Positions 8,689 through 16,282 of a stretch of 64,000 bases of DNA are shown here, piece by piece (the first letter of the stretch is position 1; the number at the start of each line of letters is the position of its first letter). The notes beneath the pieces were generated by a model. It was not told the origin of the DNA and made no database searches. It worked only from the letters and a program-made list of their open reading frames with translations. Origin of the DNA: Rhizobium sp. NXC24 (GTDB lineage: Bacteria > Pseudomonadota > Alphaproteobacteria > Rhizobiales > Rhizobiaceae). A program made the position numbers and the translations under genes. Where the stretch lies: positions 744,001 through 808,000 of the forward strand of contig NZ_CP024314.1 in assembly GCF_002944315.1 (NCBI RefSeq), given 5' to 3'.

Positions 8689-10031
8689 TGTTCAACAATC
8701 GGACGAATGTGACAACGCGCTTCAAGGGAGTAGCGCTCGTATGCGGCACGATGCTGGTCCTTTCCGGCTGCAGCCGTGACGAGCCGGACCCGAGCGCGGA
8801 GATCGGACCAAATCCGGTGCTGCCGGCCCAAACGCAATATCTAATCCCTCCGATGCATGTCGCCTCCGTCGTCGGATGGAAGAACGGCGAGAAGCCGACG
8901 GTCGCGCAAGGGATGCAAATCCAGGCATTCGCAACGGACCTAAAGCATCCGCGTTCGGTTTATTTGCTGCCGAACGGGGACGTGCTTGCAGTTGAATCGA
9001 TTGCACCGCCGGAGGCATCCGCAAAACGTCCAAAAGACTTCATTATGGGGTGGATTGAATCGCTTGCGACGTCGGGTGATGGCAATGAAGTAAGCAACCG
9101 CATCACTCTGCTGCGGGACGCCGACGGTGACGGCGTCGCAGAGGTCAAGAACGTGCTCCTCGACCATCTCAATTCGCCCTTCGGCGTCGCACTCGTCGGC
9201 AACGATCTCTATGTCGCCAACACCGACGCGATCATGCGCTATCCCTATAAGCCGGGCGAGAAGAGCATTACCGAACCGGGTACGAAACTCACTGATCTGC
9301 CCGGCGGTCCCATCGATCATCACTGGACCAAGAGCCTTCTCGCCAGCCCCGATGGATCGTTGCTCTTCGTCGGCGTCGGATCCAACAGCAACATTACGGA
9401 AAACGGCATCCAGGCCGAAAAAGACCGTGCGTCCATCTGGGAAGTTGATCGGGCGACGGGACATTCGCGCATTTTCGCGGACGGGCTCAGGAATCCGAAC
9501 GGTCTAAGCTGGGAGCCGCAGACGCAGGCGCTTTGGACTGTCGTCAACGAACGCGACGAATTGGGCCCTAATCTCGTGCCGGATTATATGACCTCGGTGA
9601 AGGAGGGCGGATTTTACGGCTGGCCCTACAGCTATTACGGTCAGAATGTCGACCCCCGAGTCATGCCGCAGCGACCTGATCTGGTCGCCAAGGCAATCGT
9701 GCCCGACTATGCGCTGAGCTCGCATGTGGCGCCTCTCGGCATGGCATTTTACACCGGCACCAACCTGCCTGAAGCCTATCGTGGCGGCGCGTTCGTTGGA
9801 GAGCATGGGAGCTGGAATCGTTACAATTTCAATGGATACAAAGTGATCTTCGTGCCGTTTCGCGACGGGCACCCCAATGGGATGCCACAGGATGTCGTCA
9901 CCGGCTTTCTGAATGCCAATAACGAGGCCCGCGGCCGCCCCGTGGGTCTGGCGGTTGACAAAGCCGGCGCGCTGCTGGTTGCTGATGATGTCGGCAATAC
10001 CGTTTGGCGCGTAACGGCCTCGGGCCGGTAA
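8688..10031 (+). CDS. Sorbosone/glucose dehydrogenase-like beta-propeller lipoprotein
   Basis: 447-aa exported protein. The N-terminus is a lipoprotein signal with lipobox VLSGC (Cys28). The rest is a six-bladed beta-propeller of the GSDH/L-sorbosone dehydrogenase family: LKHPRSVYLLPNGDVL, HWTKSLLASPDGSLLFVGVGS, GLRNPNGLSWEPQT, ERDELG, GGFYGWPYSYYG, GAFVGEHGSWNR and AVDKAGALLVADDVGN. Family members with known activity oxidise aldoses or sorbosone with PQQ. The complete pqq operon lies 1.9 kb upstream. The start at 8688 is fixed by the overlap with the DUF2231 stop and gives a clean signal peptide. PQQ use is likely but not proved by sequence. Confidence 0.85.
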   Translation: MFNNRTNVTTRFKGVALVCGTMLVLSGCSRDEPDPSAEIGPNPVLPAQTQYLIPPMHVASVVGWKNGEKPTVAQGMQIQAFATDLKHPRSVYLLPNGDVLAVESIAPPEASAKRPKDFIMGWIESLATSGDGNEVSNRITLLRDADGDGVAEVKNVLLDHLNSPFGVALVGNDLYVANTDAIMRYPYKPGEKSITEPGTKLTDLPGGPIDHHWTKSLLASPDGSLLFVGVGSNSNITENGIQAEKDRASIWEVDRATGHSRIFADGLRNPNGLSWEPQTQALWTVVNERDELGPNLVPDYMTSVKEGGFYGWPYSYYGQNVDPRVMPQRPDLVAKAIVPDYALSSHVAPLGMAFYTGTNLPEAYRGGAFVGEHGSWNRYNFNGYKVIFVPFRDGHPNGMPQDVVTGFLNANNEARGRPVGLAVDKAGALLVADDVGNTVWRVTASGR

Positions 10032-10292
10032 GCCTTTCACCTGAGCACAAAGAATAATTCGGTCGTCAAGCCGGCGAGCGTGCGATTTTCTTTTTCCGTC
10101 CGGGAACCTTCAATGCCGCCGTTGGTTCGAAAGCCGGATCGCGTGGAACTTGTCCCTTCTGCTAACGCCCGTCGCCGTCTGCGCGGTCCACCTCTCCTTT
10201 CAGAGCTTGTCATCAAAACCTCCCACATCAGGCATTCCTGGATATTCCGTCACGAACCGATGGCCCTCAATGCCGGTCTTTCATCGCTTCAA
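10032..10292. other. Intergenic region between convergent genes
   Basis: About 260 bp between the dehydrogenase stop and the end of the leftward DUF4174 gene. I see no clear terminator. A GGAAC-N16-GGTT string at 10103-10127 has no gene behind it on the + strand and is best taken as chance. Confidence 0.3.
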
Positions 10293-10703
10293 TTATGACG
10301 TTGACGGGGGAAGCGCATCGAGAACGCCCAGAATGACGATAGTCGGCAGGGGCGCATAGGATCTCAGTTTGGTCATACCGTCCAATCCGACCAACACCAT
10401 TTCGAATTCGTCATCGGCCGGACCTTGCAGGTCACGGCGGATGTCGTCGGCATTGAGCTCATACGGCTCCTCGAAGAGCTGAAAGACGCCTCCACCGGCG
10501 ACCCTCAGCACGGCCACGTCACGATCGGTCAGGTTCCTTTCGTGATGCAGCAGCTCCTCTTCCTGCCTGATTGGCCGGTCATCATTGGAGCCCTCGAAGA
10601 TCACGAGGACGTTACACCTGTTGCGAAACGATGCGAGGCTGGGACAGGGATCATCCAATTTGCCGCCTGCCCCAGCGAATTCTCTGAACAGGGACCTGAG
10701 CAT
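10293..10703 (-). CDS. DUF4174 protein
   Basis: 136-aa protein of the DUF4174 family, a thioredoxin-like-fold group of unknown function. Recognisable parts are the core strand NVLVIFEGSNDD, the middle helix LLHHERNLTDRDVAVLRV, and the C-terminal FEMVLVGLDGMTKLRSY. The start at 10703 follows a GGAG site; the longer frame upstream is not supported. Unlike many relatives it shows no obvious signal peptide. It stands in a row of small stress-type genes. Confidence 0.75.
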   Translation of the reverse strand: MLRSLFREFAGAGGKLDDPCPSLASFRNRCNVLVIFEGSNDDRPIRQEEELLHHERNLTDRDVAVLRVAGGGVFQLFEEPYELNADDIRRDLQGPADDEFEMVLVGLDGMTKLRSYAPLPTIVILGVLDALPPSTS

Positions 10704-10842
10704 CGGAAATTCTCCTTGTGGAAATGCTGCGCAGCATTGCTGCGTGAAATTCAAGCTATGAGGTGTCAGACATATAAATCCGCCAGCAGCTCGTCTTGTT
10801 CCCGAGGGCACCTCTCTTGGATCGAGGCCGGCAGCGGTTACT

Positions 10843-11076
10843 TCACGCTTCACAAAAAATCTGTCCCTGAAGGTTGAGGCCGCCCCGCATGCGCGCAACG
10901 CGCCGCTCGGCATCGATTATGTCATACGCCCAAAAGCTGATGCTGAAGATGCGGCCGTCGAACTCGTATTCGGCGAGGAAGCGAAACATGTGCCGCCCGA
11001 AGTCATCGATGGTGCGAAACTCGGCCTCCGGATTGCTCTCCTCCCGCCAAGCCTTCGAAAACTTGATAACGGTCAT
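10843..11076 (-). CDS. Conserved hypothetical protein, 77 aa
   Basis: 77-aa soluble protein beginning MTVIKFSKAWREE, rich in charged and aromatic residues, ending in a segment (AERRVARMRGGLNLQGQIF) that resembles small proteins seen in many Rhizobiaceae. The start is the ATG at 11076, because AGGAG lies 8 bp upstream; TTG and GTG codons just before it are too close to that site. No function is known. It is read in the same direction as the DUF4174 gene, 139 bp ahead of it. Confidence 0.65.
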   Translation of the reverse strand: MTVIKFSKAWREESNPEAEFRTIDDFGRHMFRFLAEYEFDGRIFSISFWAYDIIDAERRVARMRGGLNLQGQIFCEA

Positions 11077-11266
11077 CACCAAAACTCCTGTTCTATTCGG
11101 TTTATTGGACCAAACCCATCAGGGGGGCGTTTGTTGCCTGTGGGAGGCGACGAGCGTCGGTTCCGGCGTCTTCGGCTGCATGGATCGCAATCAAAATGCC
11201 GAGGGCCGGGAACAATGATGGGCCTGCCAGCTTAGACCGGGTGGTCATAATAAAGAGGAGGCTGAG

Positions 11267-11530
11267 ATGAGCGCATCTCAAACGACGACCGAACACGACA
11301 AAATCCGCAATTGGGTCAAGGCGAGGAATGGTCGCCCAGCCCGGGTCAAGGGCGCGAAGAAGGGCGGCATTTTGCGGATTGATTTCGGCAAGCCTGAAGA
11401 ATCGCTCGAAGAGATTTCCTGGGAGGAGTTCTTCCGAATATTCGACGAGAACAAGCTCGCCTTTCTCTACCAGGAAAAGACGGAAAGCGGCGACACTAGC
11501 TGGTTCACGAAATTCGTCAGTCGCCACTGA
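11267..11530 (+). CDS. Conserved hypothetical protein, 87 aa
   Basis: 87-aa soluble protein with the pattern HDKIRNWVKARNGRPARVKG, ILRIDFGKPEE and WEEFFRIFDENKLAFLYQ. Similar short proteins are widespread in rhizobia and are sometimes mislabelled as 1,4-alpha-glucan branching enzyme; nothing here supports catalysis. A strong ribosome site (AAGAGGAGG) precedes the ATG. Function unknown; it sits among stress-type genes. Confidence 0.75.
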   Translation: MSASQTTTEHDKIRNWVKARNGRPARVKGAKKGGILRIDFGKPEESLEEISWEEFFRIFDENKLAFLYQEKTESGDTSWFTKFVSRH

Positions 11531-11607
11531 CATACAAGGTGAGTAACTGGGTCGCCGCAGCCTCCGCTGCGGCGAGTAATATTTGATGGTTGGGAGGATT
11601 GTTCGGC

Positions 11608-11799
11608 TTATTGCGCTTTCGAAAGCATTATTGTTCCGTTCACTAGCCATTCCATAAGAACAATCAACGAAATTATGACTATTGCAAGCACGAACAGATA
11701 TCCGGCACGACGTTTCGTGCTTCGATCTGCCGGGGTTTTGGCTTGAGATACTATCGGATCATTCCTGTCTTGTTTTTCGTCGTCGCCAAAGTTCTGCAT
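11608..11799 (-). CDS. Small membrane protein, 63 aa
   Basis: 63-aa protein with a polar, basic N-terminal half (KQDRNDPIVSQAKTPADRSTK) and one strong transmembrane segment (AGYLFVLAIVIISLIVLMEWLV, about residues 32-53). The ribosome site is weak (GAGAAAG). A candidate EcfG-type promoter lies 28 bp upstream of the start. Not recognised as a named family. Confidence 0.5.
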   Translation of the reverse strand: MQNFGDDEKQDRNDPIVSQAKTPADRSTKRRAGYLFVLAIVIISLIVLMEWLVNGTIMLSKAQ

Positions 11800-11826
11800 C
11801 TAGTTCTTTCTCTCGGATGCAAATGC

Positions 11827-11851
11827 AACTCTGTTGAACGCGGAATGTTCC
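11827..11851 (-). promoter_or_regulatory. Candidate EcfG-type promoter
   Basis: Read on the minus strand: GGAAC (11851-11847), 16-bp spacer, AGTT (11830-11827), about 28 bp before the ATG of the 63-aa membrane protein. There is one mismatch to CGTT in the -10 element. Confidence 0.4.
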
Positions 11852-12140
11852 CGCGGCGTCGCGGAAATATCGCACAGTCCCGTAAGATTCAGAGCCCCTC
11901 GTAGAAACGTTTCTTTTAAGTGCTCGACGATCAGAATAGGCGATCGCAGCCGCGTCGGGAGGCGCTGATGATTATCTCCGGCAATGAATGCCGTTCCTGC
12001 GGTTTGCAGGGGAACAATGAGAACGCGGAGGGGTTCGACTCCGAATCCAAGTCAACGACCAAGATACGCCCGTGGCGATCGGCCGCGAGCAAGTTCGTTG
12101 GGAGCGTGGGAATGCGCCGACCTTGAGAAGGGAAAATAGC
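11852..12140. other. Divergent intergenic region with weak EcfG-like site
   Basis: About 290 bp between divergent small genes. It contains GGAAC-N16-GGTT at 12011-12035 on the + strand, one mismatch from the EcfG consensus, about 105 bp before the 82-aa gene. No other feature is seen. Confidence 0.35.
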
Positions 12141-12389
12141 ATGACCGGCAAGAAAACTCATGAACAGCAACTCCGCGTCATCGAAAAACGCGAGAAAATG
12201 GCAAATGCCGACAAGACGTTCGACCCGACCGCAGATCTGCACCGAAATGAGCAGGCGAGGGAAGCTTTTCGGAAAGGCGGCGATCTAAAGGCCACTTCCG
12301 ACACCGGAAACAAGGATCGAAACATGGTTCGTGGCGTCAATCAGCGAAGCGGGCATGGAAAGGGCGTCATCACCAGCAGTAAAAGGTAG
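12141..12389 (+). CDS. Conserved hypothetical protein, 82 aa
   Basis: 82-aa very hydrophilic, probably disordered protein starting MTGKKTHEQQLRVIEKREK, with TFDPTADLHRNEQAREAFRKGG in the middle. Its composition (Lys, Glu, Arg, few hydrophobics) is like that of small stress-induced proteins of rhizobia. The ATG at 12141 follows an AAGGG site. It ends 6 bp before the PEBP gene, so the two probably form one transcript. Confidence 0.7.
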   Translation: MTGKKTHEQQLRVIEKREKMANADKTFDPTADLHRNEQAREAFRKGGDLKATSDTGNKDRNMVRGVNQRSGHGKGVITSSKR

Positions 12390-12395
12390 AACGTC

Positions 12396-12860
12396 ATGGC
12401 TTTGACATTGATCAGCAAAGCCTTTGCGCAGGATCAGCCGATCCCCAGGAAATATGCGCGAGCGGGCGAGAATCTCTTTCCGCCGCTTGCCTGGAGCGAC
12501 GCTCCCGATGGAACCAGGAGCTTTGCTCTTATCGTCGAAGATCCGGACGCTCCGAGTGGCACCTTTCGCCATTGCGGCATCGCCAACATCCCTGCGCAAT
12601 GGACCGATCTGGCCGAAAGCGTCGATACGGCACCGGATCGGGCGCCGCGGTTCTACAAAAACGATTTCGGCAATTCACGCTATGACGGCCCCCAACCGCC
12701 GCGTAGCGATCGTCCCCATCACTACATTTTCCGCCTTGTCGCTCTCGACGTCCCGAGGCTTTCGATTCCCGATGCCGCCGGCATAAGCGCCATGTGGGCT
12801 GAGGCGAAGAAGCATGTGCTCGCGGAAGCGAGTGTCACTGGCACGTACCAGACGCAATAG
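12396..12860 (+). CDS. YbhB/YbcL-type PEBP family protein
   Basis: 154-aa member of the phosphatidylethanolamine-binding / Raf-kinase-inhibitor-like family. The hallmark parts are NLFPPLAWSDAPDGTRSFALIVEDPDAP, GTFRHCGIANIP and RYDGPQPPRSDRPHHYIFRLVALD, which form the anion-binding pocket. The usual bacterial HWV is changed to RHCG here. No signal peptide is seen, so it is cytoplasmic. Its bacterial role is unknown. It is in an operon-like row with the 82-aa gene (6 bp) and the Cys-rich gene (16 bp). Confidence 0.88.
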   Translation: MALTLISKAFAQDQPIPRKYARAGENLFPPLAWSDAPDGTRSFALIVEDPDAPSGTFRHCGIANIPAQWTDLAESVDTAPDRAPRFYKNDFGNSRYDGPQPPRSDRPHHYIFRLVALDVPRLSIPDAAGISAMWAEAKKHVLAEASVTGTYQTQ

Positions 12861-12876
12861 CCCAAAGGAGACGACA

Positions 12877-13209
12877 ATGCATTTGGACAGCAAGATGCAG
12901 CAATGTGTCGAAAACTGCCTGCGCTGCTACAGCGTTTGTTTGTCCACGGCGATGAACCATTGCCTGGAAGCTGGCGGCGAACATACCAAGCCGCAGCATT
13001 TCAGGCTGATGATGGCGTGCGCGGAGATATGCCGTACGTCCGCGCATTTCATGCTGATTAGTTCCAGGCACCATCCGCATGTCTGCCGTGAATGCACGGA
13101 AATCTGCAGCGAATGCGCTGCCGATTGTGAGCGGATCGGCGATATGGCGGAGTGTGTGGATGCCTGCCGCAAGTGCGCCGAGACCTGCCGACAGATGGCG
13201 GGAATGTAA
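12877..13209 (+). CDS. Cys-rich four-helix-bundle copper-storage-like protein (DUF326)
   Basis: 110-aa protein with 16 cysteines (10, 14, 17, 21, 29, 48, 52, 70, 73, 77, 80, 84, 93, 97, 100, 104), mostly in C-x2-C or C-x3-C spacing on predicted helices. This is the pattern of DUF326/Csp proteins, whose structurally known members store many Cu(I) ions inside a four-helix bundle. No export signal is present, so it would act in the cytoplasm like Csp3. The ATG at 12877 follows AAAGGAG. It lies 16 bp after the PEBP gene. A copper-handling role is a family-based inference. Confidence 0.85.
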   Translation: MHLDSKMQQCVENCLRCYSVCLSTAMNHCLEAGGEHTKPQHFRLMMACAEICRTSAHFMLISSRHHPHVCRECTEICSECAADCERIGDMAECVDACRKCAETCRQMAGM

Positions 13210-13244
13210 GATCGCGACTTCGCCGAAGCAGAGGTGAAGCGAAA

Positions 13245-13414
13245 ATGAATGACGATAAGAAGACAGACCAGAAGCGAGCAGAACTCCGACGTTCGCGGCT
13301 CAGCATGTCCGCCAGGGCGAGATAATTCTGAAGCGCCGTTGGCAGCGTCTGGTTTTCTTCGGTGGCCTAGTGGCGGTGGTTGTCGTAATCCTGCTGCTGC
13401 GATTTGCCGGATAA
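13245..13414 (+). pseudogene. Small one-TM protein gene with apparent frameshift
   Basis: The ATG at 13245 opens a frame MNDDKKTDQKRAELRRSRLS that stops at 13323-13325. The -1 frame continues with QHVRQGEIILKRRWQR and a strong membrane segment (LVFFGGLVAVVVVILLL), ending with TAA at 13412-13414, but it has no start of its own. Joined near 13300, the two give a sensible 55-aa basic-then-membrane protein. The simplest reading is loss of one base, in the strain or in the sequence. Programmed frameshifting is possible but no slippery heptamer is evident. Confidence 0.5.
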
Positions 13415-13446
13415 GGAAACTTGAACAGCCTTGAAGGAGAAAGATA

Positions 13447-13665
13447 ATGGCCCATGCAGGGAAGAAGCACATCGGACGCGGAGCGCAGGGCAAAGGCGAT
13501 GCCTCAGGCGCCCGCTCGACGCTGGACGATTGTCGCGTCAGGGAAAATGCCGTGCTTTCCAACAGAGATAAAGCGCAGCATTCCAAGGAGAGGGGCCTCG
13601 ACAGCAGAAATGTGCAGACCGAACAAAATCACGATCACGCCGGCAACCGGCGTCCTGATGGCTAG
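13447..13665 (+). CDS. Conserved hypothetical protein, 72 aa
   Basis: 72-aa hydrophilic protein beginning MAHAGKKHIGRGAQGKGD and containing VLSNRDKAQHSKERGLDSRNVQTEQ, a conserved core I associate with small rhizobial proteins of unknown function. A strong AAGGAG precedes the ATG by 7 bp. Predicted to be largely disordered. It lies in the small stress-gene row. Confidence 0.75.
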   Translation: MAHAGKKHIGRGAQGKGDASGARSTLDDCRVRENAVLSNRDKAQHSKERGLDSRNVQTEQNHDHAGNRRPDG

Positions 13666-13728
13666 AACGCGTGCGTTCATTTGAACATGCAAAAGATCGC
13701 TCTAGTCTTTGAATTTAATTCATCTTAT

Positions 13729-13758
13729 CCGCTTTCAGGTGATCCCACCTGAAAGCGG
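13729..13758. repeat. Perfect inverted repeat, 13-bp arms
   Basis: Arms CCGCTTTCAGGTG (13729-13741) and CACCTGAAAGCGG (13746-13758) with a 4-nt loop. With one bulge the pairing extends a few bases outward. No T-run follows, so it is a poor intrinsic terminator; it may be a repeated extragenic palindrome or an operator. It lies about 38 bp ahead of the DUF3008 gene. Confidence 0.7.
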
Positions 13759-13796
13759 GATACTGCCGGAGGACCAATCATCGAAGGAGGTTCACG

Positions 13797-13985
13797 ATGC
13801 CTGCAAAATCGAAATCTCAGCAGAAGGCTGCCGGAGCGGCCCTTGCCGCCAAGCGCGGCGAAAAGAAAAAAAGCGAACTGAAAGGCGCTTCCAAAAGCAT
13901 GGTCGAGTCCATGAGCGAGAAGGAACTTCACGACATGGCGTCCACCAAGGAGAAGGGAAAGCCGATGCACGCCTCCAAGTCCTGA
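13797..13985 (+). CDS. DUF3008 protein
   Basis: 62-aa basic protein starting MPAKSKSQQKAAGAALAAKRGE, then GASKSMVESMSEKELHDMASTKEKGKP, the DUF3008 pattern. Family members are short, Lys-rich, probably disordered proteins of unknown role, widespread in Proteobacteria. A GAAGGAGG site lies 8 bp before the ATG. Confidence 0.88.
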   Translation: MPAKSKSQQKAAGAALAAKRGEKKKSELKGASKSMVESMSEKELHDMASTKEKGKPMHASKS

Positions 13986-14188
13986 GCCGGACGGCGCAGC
14001 TCAAGGGCGCCGCGATGAAGCCTTTTTGGTTTGCACGATCATAGACTACTAGCTGATCACTGATGGGTGTTTCCACGAAGTGATGGACGACCGCGCATAT
14101 CATTCGCCATCGACAACGCCCGCAGCACATGGCTCCGTATGCTGCAAGTCGCGCAGCATACATTGTCCGCCACTGCGCAAAGGGATGG

Positions 14189-15358
14189 TCACTCCAATTC
14201 TTCCAGCCAGCGCAGCACTGCCACCTCGTCTTCATTCAGCCATTTCAGGATGCTGGAACTCTTCCTCACCTTAGTCTTGGCGATTTTTGCGAGACTGCCG
14301 TCCTCGAAACCTTCGAAAACGCTTGGATGTATGTAGGATCCGCGGCAGACGGCGCGGGTGTTCACCAGCTTCCCTGCCACTGCATCGATGATTTCGTTGA
14401 CCTGCCTTGCCCGTGCTGCGGCGCTGCTGCCGGGCTCAATGATCGCCAGGGCCGAAGCTGCCATCCGCGTGGCGCCCCAGATCCGGAATTGCCGTGAGCT
14501 GAAGTTGCCAGCCGCGGCCTCGCGAATATAGGTATTGACGTCTTGCGAGCGGATTGGGTGGAGAACACCGTTCTCATCAACATATTGAAACAGATGCTGG
14601 CCGGGCAGTTCCTGCAACATGCGTATGGCGCGTATGATGCGGCGGTCGGTGTAACTCAACCGCCATTCCTTGCCGGATTTGCCCTTGAAGCGAAATTGCA
14701 CGCGCGAGCCAACCAGTTTGACGTGCCTGCTGCGCAAGGTCGTCAGCCCATAGGAGCCGTTTTCCATAGCATAGGCCTCGTTGCCGATGCGGATGAAAAG
14801 CTTGTCCATTAGCCAGACGACAGTGGCGAGCGCCTTGGCCAATCCCGGCTTCCTGCGGCGGAGATCGATATCGATCCGTTTGCGAATATTAGGCAATGCC
14901 CGCGCAAACTCCACCAGTTGCGCGAATTTTTCCCGATCGCGCTCTGCAATCCAATTTGGATGATAACGATATTGTTTGCGCCCCTTGGCATCGCGGCCGA
15001 CGGCTTGCAAGTGTGATCTTGGATCGGGTGAAATAATGACGTCGGTATATGCGGGAGGAATGGCGAGCGCGGCAAAACGTTCGAGTTCTGCCTCGTCGGT
15101 AATCCGGGTTCCCCGCTCGTCGAAATAGAGAAAGCCTTTTCGGCTCTTCCTGCGGGTTACGCCACTGTCCAACGCGGCGAGGTAAAAGACTTCGGATTCG
15201 TCTCCGATCGCTGTCGGGGCTTTCGAGCAGGTTGCCCCCGGTGGAGTAGGATCAGCAGCGACCTGCAATTGCCCACGTGCGAACGGGACTCCGGCGCATG
15301 CTGCGCCGGTGTCGACGGTACTTGGTTCCTGTCCCAATTGCAGGCCGCTCTCAGTCAT
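14189..15358 (-). CDS. DNA topoisomerase IB
   Basis: 389-aa type IB topoisomerase of the poxvirus/Deinococcus type, which relaxes supercoils by a 3'-phosphotyrosyl intermediate. The catalytic Tyr is in CRGSYIHP (Y342). Other active-site parts are LFIRIGNEAY (R190), QFRFKGKSGKEW (Lys) and FRIWGATRMA (R292). The first 55 residues are variable and the true start could be later. The 5' end overlaps the 67-aa gene by 8 bp, so both are expressed together. In rhizobia this enzyme often sits among general-stress genes; a candidate EcfG-type promoter precedes the pair. Confidence 0.92.
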   Translation of the reverse strand: MTESGLQLGQEPSTVDTGAACAGVPFARGQLQVAADPTPPGATCSKAPTAIGDESEVFYLAALDSGVTRRKSRKGFLYFDERGTRITDEAELERFAALAIPPAYTDVIISPDPRSHLQAVGRDAKGRKQYRYHPNWIAERDREKFAQLVEFARALPNIRKRIDIDLRRRKPGLAKALATVVWLMDKLFIRIGNEAYAMENGSYGLTTLRSRHVKLVGSRVQFRFKGKSGKEWRLSYTDRRIIRAIRMLQELPGQHLFQYVDENGVLHPIRSQDVNTYIREAAAGNFSSRQFRIWGATRMAASALAIIEPGSSAAARARQVNEIIDAVAGKLVNTRAVCRGSYIHPSVFEGFEDGSLAKIAKTKVRKSSSILKWLNEDEVAVLRWLEELE

Positions 15359-15554
15359 CGCCTTTTTGCTTCAGCGCATCGGAGACCTTCCGCTTGCGCG
15401 GATGATTGATATTCTCGTCATTGGCGTCTCGCGCCGCTTCCCCGCCATCCTTGGCTGGAAGATAGCCTGAGGGCTTCGAGCCGGCCGGGCCTTCCCATCT
15501 CGGGGACTGGTCGGTCGTTCCCGGCGCGCCGTCACGTGGTTGCTGATGTTTCAT
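15351..15554 (-). CDS. Conserved hypothetical protein, 67 aa
   Basis: 67-aa hydrophilic protein (MKHQQPRDGAPGTTDQSPRW ... NHPRKRKVSDALKQKGDD), probably disordered with a basic C-terminus. AGGAG lies 7 bp before its ATG. Its end overlaps the topoisomerase IB start, which suggests coupled translation. Function unknown. Confidence 0.65.
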   Translation of the reverse strand: MKHQQPRDGAPGTTDQSPRWEGPAGSKPSGYLPAKDGGEAARDANDENINHPRKRKVSDALKQKGDD

Positions 15555-15646
15555 CGCTGGTCTCCTATGGAACTGGCGTTCCGGCATTTCGCCGGTCTCG
15601 CCGCCGGGAGGTGAGCAGCGCTCTTCGATCCCGCCATGGTGAATGT

Positions 15647-15672
15647 AACCCACGGCCGGAACACATTGTTCC
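15647..15672 (-). promoter_or_regulatory. Candidate EcfG-type promoter
   Basis: Minus strand: GGAAC (15672-15668), 17-bp spacer, GGTT (15650-15647), about 93 bp before the 67-aa/topoisomerase IB operon. One mismatch in the -10 element, and the leader would be long. Confidence 0.35.
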
Positions 15673-15728
15673 ATCGACGATGAAGGAGAGCGTGCGGCGC
15701 TAACCCGCCCTATCTCGGATCGCGCCGC

Positions 15729-16136
15729 CTACGGCGCTCCATTGACCTCCACAATATTCAAATCAGGATCGCGAAGGTAGAGCTGCGGGAAATCAGCATG
15801 GCCGGTGCGAATGATCAGCAGGCGCTTTGGATCGCCTTGAGGCAGGTCCTCTCGAAAGCCGAGGGCTTTCAGCCGTTCGACAACACCCTCGAAGTCATCC
15901 GTACGAAAGGCGAAATGGCAATCATTGCGGTCGATCGCGGGATTTTTGCGAAACGTGCCTTCGGGATTGACGATGAGATGGATCTGCAGGCTGCCACAGG
16001 CAAGCCAAGCCCCATCCACCGGAAAATTCGGCCGCGGAATTTGAACAAGCCCGAACACCTTGCAATAGAAAGGCAGCGACTTTTCCAGATCGGTGGTGAC
16101 GATCGATACATGATGCAAGGCAAGCAGAGACATCAC
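15729..16136 (-). CDS. VOC-family (glyoxalase-fold) protein
   Basis: 135-aa protein of the vicinal-oxygen-chelate superfamily with two beta-alpha-beta-beta-beta units: LHHVSIVTTDLEKSLPFYCKVFGL and CHFAFRTDDFEGVVERLKALGF, ending in LYLRDPDLNIVEVN. Candidate metal ligands are His of LHHV, a His in LQIHLIV and the Glu of NIVEVN. Such proteins include glyoxalases, dioxygenases and fosfomycin-resistance enzymes; the substrate here cannot be told. Two Met codons lie at the start and either could be used. Confidence 0.85.
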   Translation of the reverse strand: MMSLLALHHVSIVTTDLEKSLPFYCKVFGLVQIPRPNFPVDGAWLACGSLQIHLIVNPEGTFRKNPAIDRNDCHFAFRTDDFEGVVERLKALGFREDLPQGDPKRLLIIRTGHADFPQLYLRDPDLNIVEVNGAP

Positions 16137-16282
16137 TCTTCCTCCTCAACCAAGTCGCGATGACCATAACAGCGGGGGCACTTAAAGTGTAGCCGTCTTG
16201 CGAAATCGGAGCGGCCTAACGTCGGCTATGGGGCCAAGCATATCTGGTGACCGGCCTCTCCGATGCTCGGCTGAATCGGATA

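Noticed and set aside
10150..10359. 69-codon open frame on the plus strand after the GGAAC-N16-GGTT string at 10103
   Set aside because: Low-complexity translation, antisense to the DUF4174 gene end, no ribosome site; the promoter-like string is within chance expectation.
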